This document shows, piece by piece, positions 57,804 through 64,000 of a DNA stretch of 64,000 bases. The DNA comes from an uncultured Eubacteriales bacterium. GTDB taxonomy: Bacteria; Bacillota; Clostridia; Lachnospirales; Lachnospiraceae. Where the stretch lies: positions 1-64,000 of the forward strand of contig CASDVE010000021.1 in the NCBI GenBank assembly GCA_949284175.1. The letters run 5' to 3'. Position 1 is the stretch's first letter. Each line of letters opens with the position of its first letter. The notes under the pieces were generated by a model that ran no database searches, was not told the DNA's origin, and worked only from the letters and a program-made list of their open reading frames with translations. The position numbers and the translations under genes were made by a program.

Positions 57804-57837
57804 AAAGGGCTATTGCCTACTTGATCAACAGCCCTTT
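57804..57837 (-). terminator. Partial terminator after the binding-protein gene
   Basis: AAAGGGCT/AGCCCTTT with an inner TTG/CAA, then TTTTTATTAT on the minus strand. Sits between binding protein and permeases. Confidence 0.7.
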
Positions 57838-57848
57838 GTTCTTTTCTA

Positions 57849-58858
57849 TTATTTCTGTTCTGCTAATAAATCCAATACTTGTTGTACCGAATCTTTCACA
57901 TCGGCAGTTCCTGTTACAATGTTTGGCATTCCATCAAAGACAGGTACTCGGCATTCCGTAGGAATCTGATCTTGAACAGCCCCTGACATTCCCGTTGCAC
58001 CTTCTACCAGTTTTAAACCATCTTTTGCTAAAGAAGATAACTGACTTTCATCCACATTCACCCCATTTTTCAATGCAGTTGCTGATACTTGTGCAAATTT
58101 TGATACCATTTCATCAGAAGTCATATAAGAAATAAAGTCTACAACGGCATCTCTTTTTTCTGGATCATCCCATGCTTTTCTTGTGATATAGTATCCAGAA
58201 GACAATCCTCCAATTATATCCGTTGTCTTACGATCATTTTTACCTGGAACATAAGTAACTGTAAAGTTATCAATATCCTCTGTTAATCCTTCAATTCCTC
58301 CAACTTTCCATGAACCATCAATTAAAAATGCAGATTTTCCTTCAATAAATGCCTGTACGGTATCATCATCGCTTCCCAATATCCGTTAACAGGTACAGAA
58401 TAATTCTTTCCATCCACTGGAGAAGCTCCCATCATTCCATCTTTCATATTAGTGGCATAATCAGGATATTCTTTTCGAATCTCCTCAATGGATACAACCT
58501 TATTTCCTTCAATTAATGTATTGGAGTCCACCCCATTAAAGAAAAATAAAACATCTGGCTCTGCTCCTGCTTCAAAATCTGCCAATACACGAGTTTTAAA
58601 TGTTTCATCTGAAGTAGCTGATGAGTCATTTACCTTATTTCCTGTTTTTTCTTCCCAAGCCTTCACTGCATCTTGAAAGTTTTGAGCATTTCCATCATTT
58701 CCTGCATAAGTGGTTGTTACTTGGATGGATACGGATTTTTTAGCTTCCCCCTGTGCTGTCGTTCCGTCTGCATCCTTTGGACTACTTGTTCCACCGCCAC
58801 AAGCTGTCAACGCTACGGTTAATGTGACAGCAAGCACACTTGATACTATTTTCTTCAT
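57849..58858 (-). pseudogene. Sugar-binding lipoprotein, internally deleted and frameshifted
   Basis: Two frames make up one CUT1 binding protein. The first (58858 down to about 58322) has a lipoprotein signal ending LTACGGG and the first lobe to VPVNGYWEAM, then runs out of frame to a stop. The second (from about 58375 down to 57849) resumes at SDDDTVQAFIEGKSAFLIDGSW and continues to a normal C-terminus. Together they give about 340 residues against about 430-440 usual, so roughly 90-100 residues of the middle are missing at a GAAGCGATGATGAT junction, with a one-base frame change. The gene is probably dead, unless the junction is an assembly error. It lies first in the importer run, after the kinase gene. 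Confidence 0.8.
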
Positions 58859-58956
58859 TTCATATTCCTCCCTTTTTATTCATGAAGCTGGATCAATGAT
58901 CTACTACTATTAGAATAGTACAAATAACACAAAAGGTTAATGATTAACATTGGTAT

Positions 58957-60561
58957 TTATTGTATAATATTGTTATATATCCCATACTTCCCAATACGAA
59001 TCAAACTAATTGTATTGTTATTTTGATTATTTTTTATTGTTAAACCGTAGTTTTTTCCGTATAAAATGTTCAAACGTTGATTTACATTTCGTATTCCCAA
59101 GTTCAAATTTGTTTCAGAATTAATCTCTTCTCTTTCCAATATTTCATGAATCTTCTTTTTATCCAGCTCTGATAGTGTACCACTGTCCTCCACTTCGACC
59201 ACAATTCCATGTTCTTCCTCGTATATGGATAACTTAATTTTCCCCTTTCGTAAAGCCCCAATCCCATGCTCCACTGCATTTTCAACAATGGGCTGTATGA
59301 TCAATCTTGGAACTCGATAGCTTAATAACCTCTCATCAATCTGTTTCTCAATCTCTAACTGCTCCCCAAATCTCTGTTTAATAATATAAAGATATGCCTC
59401 CACATAGGAAAGCTCCTCTTCCAACGAAATCATATGCTGATTTTTTCGATTCATGGTGGCATATAACATGGTGGATAGTGCCTCTATCATTCCATTCACT
59501 CTTTCATTTCCCGAAAGTCTTGCCTCCCAATTGATGATCTCCAATGTGTTATTTAAAAAATGGGGATTGATCTGAGATTGCAATGCCTTAATCTTAGCAT
59601 CCCGTAATGCAAGCTCCTCCACATAAATCTTTTCAAATTGATATTGAGGTTCCAATGACATTTGATTAAATACATGGGATAAGTAAGTAAATTCATTGTT
59701 TCTCCCATCCCCATCCACTTGATACCCATATTGTCCATTTGCGATTTGATGAGCTCCTTCCACAAGTGCTTTAATGGGTTTTGATACTTTTTGATTAAAA
59801 AATCGAATGATTAAAATGATGAGAGGAATCATAAACAGAATCACTAAGAATCCTATGTACTTGACAACATCCAATTCTCGAATAAGAGCATTGGAATCTA
59901 ATTGTATAACGAAAGCTACCGTATGCTGTTCTAATTTCCGAACACAGTATACAATATCCACAGATTTTCTGTTAAAATACACGCTTTTGTCTGTAACCGT
60001 CATAAGCTCTTGCTCTGTCAAAACATTCTCTATGGACGTATTCAACAACTCAATATTCGTTCCCATTTCCTCTGCCCGCTCGAGTGCCTTTAACATACCC
60101 ACTTTTTTAAACTCACGAACACTAGCATATGTAGATTTTTTTGTATTGCTATACGTATAATAGACCATATCTTTATCATCTAAAAAAATGAGCATGGTGC
60201 TTAAGAAATTTTTGTTATATTTATACTGTTGATCTAAAAACTGATTCACAGTATTATAAAATTTTCTTTTATTCTGATCCTTTTGATACGTGTAATAACT
60301 CTCCCGAATGGTTGGCATATAAGAAGCATTCCTTGAAGCTAGACGGGCATCTTCTATCTGCATTTGACAGATCTCCACCGCCTTATTGGCTGATGCTAGA
60401 ATCGTATTTTCCGTTTGCTCACTGAGTTTTGTGGACATAAAAAAAAGCATGATAAATGCCAACAGTGCTAATGGCAATAACCAACATAGCACGAGCATTC
60501 GTATCATACTCCATTGTAGGGAATACCTCTTTCCCTTTGTATTTTCTTCTTGTCTTTTCAT
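58957..60561 (-). CDS. YesM-type sensor histidine kinase
   Basis: A 534-residue kinase. It has a TM at about 20-42, a large extracellular dCache-like sensor to about 240, a second TM at about 245-268, HAMP, then a His_kinase domain with QSQINPHFLNNTLE (phospho-acceptor His) and an ATPase domain (QPIVENAVEHGI, LGIRNVNQRL). It probably senses an external sugar and activates the YesN-type regulator encoded downstream of the permeases. The ATG at 60561 follows a GGGAGG site; an 11-codon upstream extension has none. Confidence 0.9.
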   Translation of the reverse strand: MKRQEENTKGKRYSLQWSMIRMLVLCWLLPLALLAFIMLFFMSTKLSEQTENTILASANKAVEICQMQIEDARLASRNASYMPTIRESYYTYQKDQNKRKFYNTVNQFLDQQYKYNKNFLSTMLIFLDDKDMVYYTYSNTKKSTYASVREFKKVGMLKALERAEEMGTNIELLNTSIENVLTEQELMTVTDKSVYFNRKSVDIVYCVRKLEQHTVAFVIQLDSNALIRELDVVKYIGFLVILFMIPLIILIIRFFNQKVSKPIKALVEGAHQIANGQYGYQVDGDGRNNEFTYLSHVFNQMSLEPQYQFEKIYVEELALRDAKIKALQSQINPHFLNNTLEIINWEARLSGNERVNGMIEALSTMLYATMNRKNQHMISLEEELSYVEAYLYIIKQRFGEQLEIEKQIDERLLSYRVPRLIIQPIVENAVEHGIGALRKGKIKLSIYEEEHGIVVEVEDSGTLSELDKKKIHEILEREEINSETNLNLGIRNVNQRLNILYGKNYGLTIKNNQNNNTISLIRIGKYGIYNNIIQ

Positions 60562-60709
60562 ATTGTCCCTCCCCCTATCACAGAAAGGATACAAACAGGA
60601 GAATTGAATCTTTCATTCCCATGTTCATATCATTCCTATGATACTATGATTATACCAACTCCCACCTAAAAAAAGCAATTATCTCTTCTTATAAAGCCAT
60701 ATTCTTCTT

Positions 60710-62122
60710 TTACAAGCCAAGAAATTCTTCATAAAGAGTGCAAATTCTCTTGGCTTCTTCTTTTGTTGGCATTTCACAAAAGATTCGGAGTAGTGGTTCT
60801 GTTCCAGAAAAACGTGCAATCACCCAACCACCATTTTTAAAATACACCTTACTTCCATCTTGGTAAGATACTCTATCGATCTCCTGAGGAAGGTCAGGAA
60901 GGAGTCGTTTATTCATCAGTACCGCATACATCTTTTCTTTCTTTTCTTTTGAAAATCCATAATCTCGTTCTTCCATGAACAAGTTCCCAAACTGTTCTCT
61001 TACTTCCTTGCTTATTTCTGATAAGGACTTCCCTGTGGTTGCCAGCATTTCCACAAGCAACATGGACGCATAAATACCATCTTTTCCATGAATATGCCCT
61101 CGAACAGTCAATCCTCCCGAAGATTCCCCACCAATAATTGCATTCGTTTCTGTCATTTTTGCAGAGATATACTTAAAGCCAACTGGAACTTCATAGCACT
61201 CTTCCAAAAATCGATGTGCCACTTGATCTAGCATATGGGTCGTGGCAATATTTCTTACCACCCCTCCTTTCCATCCTTTATACTGTAACAGATAATAATA
61301 CAATATCACTAAGATTTCATTGGGATGCAAAAATCTTCCCGTATCATCAATAATCCCAATGCGGTCAGCATCCCCATCCGTTGCAATTCCAATATCATAA
61401 TGTCCCTCCACCACAGTATTTTGCAAACTTTTCAATGTTGTGGCAGAAGGAGATGGCAGTCTTCCTCCAAACAACGTATCATGGCGTTCATGAATGGTTT
61501 TTACATCACAACGAGCTGTATGCAATATCATATTAAGGGATGTTTCACTCACTCCATACATCGGATCTAATGCGATTCTAAGATTCTTTTTACGAATCCT
61601 GTCCATGTCAATGGCTTCTATAATGCTATCTAAATATTCATTAAGAGGGAAGATCTCCACGATTTTTCCAGCTTGTTTTGCTATCTCGTATTCCATTTCC
61701 TCCACTTCTTCATCATTTACCTTTTTTATACACGCTTCTATCTCCTTTGTTTGCTCCTCATTCGCATCCCGTCCTCCATAAGTGAATACTTTAATTCCAT
61801 TATAAATAGCTGGATTATGACTTGCTGTCACCATCATCCCATAGGGCATTTCATGTTTCATCACATAGTACATCACCAAAGGAGTAGGAACGGAACGATT
61901 GATCAGATAGGCAGTAATCCCTTCTTTTGCCAATACTTGTGCCACCCAATACATGGCTTCTTTTGCCAAAAAACGACGATCATAACCAAGAACCATTCCT
62001 TTTTGTATGACTTTTTCTTGTTTCATTTTTTCTGCCATGGCCTTTGCCAGTATTTGAATATTTTTCTTTGTAAACTCATCTCCAATAACGGCTCTCCATC
62101 CACCAGTTCCAAATTGAATCAT
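60710..62122 (-). CDS. Alpha-D-phosphohexomutase (phosphoglucomutase-like)
   Basis: A 470-residue mutase. The phospho-Ser is Ser101 in TASHNP, the metal loop is DGDADR, the sugar loop is GGESSGG, and the phosphate-binding RFSGTEPLLR lies near the C-terminus. It moves phosphate between O1 and O6 of a hexose. Its start overlaps the GH94 stop by 4 bases (ATGA), so the two proteins are made together: the phosphorylase yields sugar-1-P and this enzyme makes sugar-6-P for glycolysis. Glucose, mannose or GlcNAc as substrate cannot be settled here. Confidence 0.9.
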   Translation of the reverse strand: MIQFGTGGWRAVIGDEFTKKNIQILAKAMAEKMKQEKVIQKGMVLGYDRRFLAKEAMYWVAQVLAKEGITAYLINRSVPTPLVMYYVMKHEMPYGMMVTASHNPAIYNGIKVFTYGGRDANEEQTKEIEACIKKVNDEEVEEMEYEIAKQAGKIVEIFPLNEYLDSIIEAIDMDRIRKKNLRIALDPMYGVSETSLNMILHTARCDVKTIHERHDTLFGGRLPSPSATTLKSLQNTVVEGHYDIGIATDGDADRIGIIDDTGRFLHPNEILVILYYYLLQYKGWKGGVVRNIATTHMLDQVAHRFLEECYEVPVGFKYISAKMTETNAIIGGESSGGLTVRGHIHGKDGIYASMLLVEMLATTGKSLSEISKEVREQFGNLFMEERDYGFSKEKKEKMYAVLMNKRLLPDLPQEIDRVSYQDGSKVYFKNGGWVIARFSGTEPLLRIFCEMPTKEEAKRICTLYEEFLGL

Positions 62123-64000
62123 TTTTCTTTCCTCTCCTTTTCTTTTTCTCCCATAATCACTTCTACTCTATGTGTTGTATTGGCTTCTTGTACAGGAATT
62201 TTCTCCACTTCTTTTCCATCAAGAAAAATTTTCTCCACACCCTTCATAACTCCTTTTTCATTTTGAATGCAAATCTCATAAGTTGCTCCTCGAAAAACAC
62301 GTGTTACTGAAAATGCTTTCCATGTGCTTGGAATACAAGGATTTATCTCCAAATGATCAAACTGTGGTTGAATACCAAGTAAATATCTGGTAGCAGAAAA
62401 ATATGCCCAGCCAGCAGATCCCGTCATAAAAGGATGTCTTGCTCGCCCATAGGCGGTGTGATCTGGACCAACAATGAATTGACAATAGGAATAGGGCTCT
62501 GCCTGTCTTATTTCAATGGAATCATTTTGATAATATGGGCATAAGGCATTATAAAATTCCATAGCTCGATCCCCTCGACCTAATCGGCATTCCGCACCCC
62601 AAGCCCACGGATTTGGATGTGAAAAAATCGATCCATTTTCCTTTAGTCCTGCATACACCCTCGTCACAAATCCGATGGAATCATTTGGTCTTGTATAAGA
62701 AGGTGCATTTAATCGCAGTCCATAGGGGGTATACAAATATTCATAGACAGAATCCATGGCTACCATGGCTTTTTCCTCTGTGGCAACGCCCGATAACACC
62801 GCCCAAGCGTTAGACTCTAAATGAACCTTTCCTTCTTTCTCTTCTTTTGTTCCAATCTTCACTCCCTCCTTTGTAATACCACGAATAAACCATTGTCCAT
62901 CCCAAAGAACCTCATTACATCTGTTTGTTATTTCTTCTTTCATCCTTTGATACTTTTCTACATCACTTTGTCTTTTCAAAACAGTAGCCAGTTCCAAAAA
63001 GTGTTCCAATGCCCATACATGCAGAAACGATACCATTGCACTTTCTCCACCACCTAAATTCAGACAATCATTCCAATCCGCCCGAAGTCCTTTACAAATC
63101 CCTGTCTGCCCCACCTGTTCATAAGAAAAATCTAAGATGGCTTTCATATGCTCATAAACGCTTCCTTCTCCTTTATCTGCATAAGAAATCATTTCATCCA
63201 CAAAAGCAAACTCTCCTGTTTCTTTTATGTATTCTACAATAGCAGCAATCAGCCAAAGAGCATCATCGGAACAAGCATCTTCAATTCCATGAACCATATT
63301 TTCTTTGAAATATTTGGGGACTACCGTAGGAGATTGAAAGGGTTCTTTTTTCTTCGTTTTTTCAAACCACTCCGGTTGAAATAAATGAAGTCCATATCCT
63401 TTTGAAACCGTTCCTTTCAATAGTTGAACGATACGTTCTTTGCATTTTTCTGGATTGGAATGGGGTATGGTCATAGCATCTTGTGCGGTATCACGAAATC
63501 CTAAACCCGTTCGTCCTCCTACCTCAATAAAAGAGGCGAACCTTGAAAACATAATATTGATTTCTGCTTGATACAGATTCCATGTATTGATCATGACATT
63601 CATTCCTTCATTAGGCGTTTGAATCTGCAAACGGTTCAATTTCTGATCCCAATACTGTCGTAATTGCTCATACACAGCATCTACATGATGTAAGTCACAA
63701 TATTTTTCTCGCACTCGATATCCTTCTTCTCGATTCCCTTCTCCTAACATAAAAATCACACGAATTTCCTCTTGCGGCTGTAACACCAACTTTTTATGGA
63801 GAGAGCCACAATGATTATTGCCAAGTTCCGTTGAATTGCTACATCTTCCACGCTCCATCGCAACAGGATTATTTTCTGTATGATACAATCCAAGAAATTG
63901 ATCTCTTACGCAATCATAGCTATCCGGTTCAAAGTTCGCGGTAAAATATTGGTATCCAAACTCCTCGTAAAATAAATCATATTCAATGATAGAGTCTTTA
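62119..64000 (-). CDS. GH94 disaccharide phosphorylase, 5' end outside window
   Basis: The reading frame is open to the right edge: upstream of the apparent TTG start, in-frame codons continue (NFEPDSYDCVRDQFLG), so the gene is cut by the window. About 627 residues are visible, against about 800 for the family. GH94 landmarks are GLGFRDTAQDAM, the catalytic acid in GLRADWNDCLNLGGGESAM and EPYSYCQFIVGPDHTAYGRA. It splits a beta-linked disaccharide with phosphate to give a sugar-1-phosphate. The C-terminal motif set looks closer to the chitobiose phosphorylases than to cellobiose phosphorylase, but this is from memory. It is translationally coupled to the mutase gene. Confidence 0.88.
   Translation of the reverse strand, partial: KDSIIEYDLFYEEFGYQYFTANFEPDSYDCVRDQFLGLYHTENNPVAMERGRCSNSTELGNNHCGSLHKKLVLQPQEEIRVIFMLGEGNREEGYRVREKYCDLHHVDAVYEQLRQYWDQKLNRLQIQTPNEGMNVMINTWNLYQAEINIMFSRFASFIEVGGRTGLGFRDTAQDAMTIPHSNPEKCKERIVQLLKGTVSKGYGLHLFQPEWFEKTKKKEPFQSPTVVPKYFKENMVHGIEDACSDDALWLIAAIVEYIKETGEFAFVDEMISYADKGEGSVYEHMKAILDFSYEQVGQTGICKGLRADWNDCLNLGGGESAMVSFLHVWALEHFLELATVLKRQSDVEKYQRMKEEITNRCNEVLWDGQWFIRGITKEGVKIGTKEEKEGKVHLESNAWAVLSGVATEEKAMVAMDSVYEYLYTPYGLRLNAPSYTRPNDSIGFVTRVYAGLKENGSIFSHPNPWAWGAECRLGRGDRAMEFYNALCPYYQNDSIEIRQAEPYSYCQFIVGPDHTAYGRARHPFMTGSAGWAYFSATRYLLGIQPQFDHLEINPCIPSTWKAFSVTRVFRGATYEICIQNEKGVMKGVEKIFLDGKEVEKIPVQEANTTHRVEVIMGEKEKERKEK

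Noticed and set aside
62119-63888. GH94 gene starting at TTG 63888
   Set aside because: In-frame codons with clear GH94 similarity continue upstream to the window edge, so this is not the real start.

Overview
The window looks like a chromosomal segment of a low-GC, Gram-positive anaerobe of the Clostridia, most likely a gut Lachnospiraceae. The evidence is the AT-rich composition, the form of the ribosomal proteins and RNA polymerase, TTGACA/TATAAT promoters with AGGAGG ribosome binding sites, YesM/YesN-type two-component systems, a UxaC/UxuA/SDR glucuronate route and a GH94 phosphorylase. The genus cannot be fixed from the sequence alone. Most genes lie on the minus strand.

Layout. 1-8.5 kb: a GtrA-YfhO fusion membrane protein, a Y1 (RAYT-like) transposase, the rpsF-ssb-rpsR operon with a DUF951 gene, a GH2-like protein without a catalytic barrel, and a DUF3783 protein. 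8.8-16.5 kb: a MATE exporter, a heterodimeric ABC exporter preceded by a tiny promoter-ORF-terminator unit, an internally deleted GNAT protein, a CLC protein with fluoride-type signature residues, and ferritin. 16.7-24.4 kb: a PepSY lipoprotein with its OmpR-type two-component system, a cobalamin-riboswitch-controlled BtuFCD-like importer, and an orphan membrane protein. 24.6-37.3 kb: tuf, fusA, rpsG, rpsL, rpoC and rpoB, all on the minus strand. 38.1-40.8 kb: a two-gene OpuC/EgtUV-like importer. 40.9-53.6 kb: glucuronide and glucuronate catabolism (uxaC, HAD, GH3, uxuB-like SDR, uxuA, GPH transporter, GntR regulator, kdgK, beta-glucuronidase). 54-64 kb: a small ORF, an AraC regulator, a carbohydrate ABC importer with YesM/YesN two-component control and a broken binding protein, a phosphohexomutase, and a GH94 phosphorylase that runs off the right edge.

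How it works together. Beta-glucuronidase releases glucuronate. UxaC, the SDR, UxuA and KdgK take it to 2-keto-3-deoxy-6-phosphogluconate; the final aldolase is not in the window. The transporter operon and uidA promoters carry the same CTTGTATACAAG palindrome inside the -35/-10 spacer, so both are probably repressed by the GntR protein encoded between them. At the right end, phosphorolysis by the GH94 enzyme gives a sugar-1-phosphate that the translationally coupled mutase converts to the 6-phosphate.

The most unusual signal is a dispersed family of structured intergenic elements. Three are long hairpin-pair copies, two are short forms, one is decayed and one is a relic. All lie in the same orientation. 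Arm changes are compensated between copies. Copies sit beside terminators, between rpsL and rpsG, between the cobalamin riboswitch and btuF, and across the stop codon of a histidine kinase. A second candidate is a possible leader-peptide attenuator in front of the ABC multidrug exporter.
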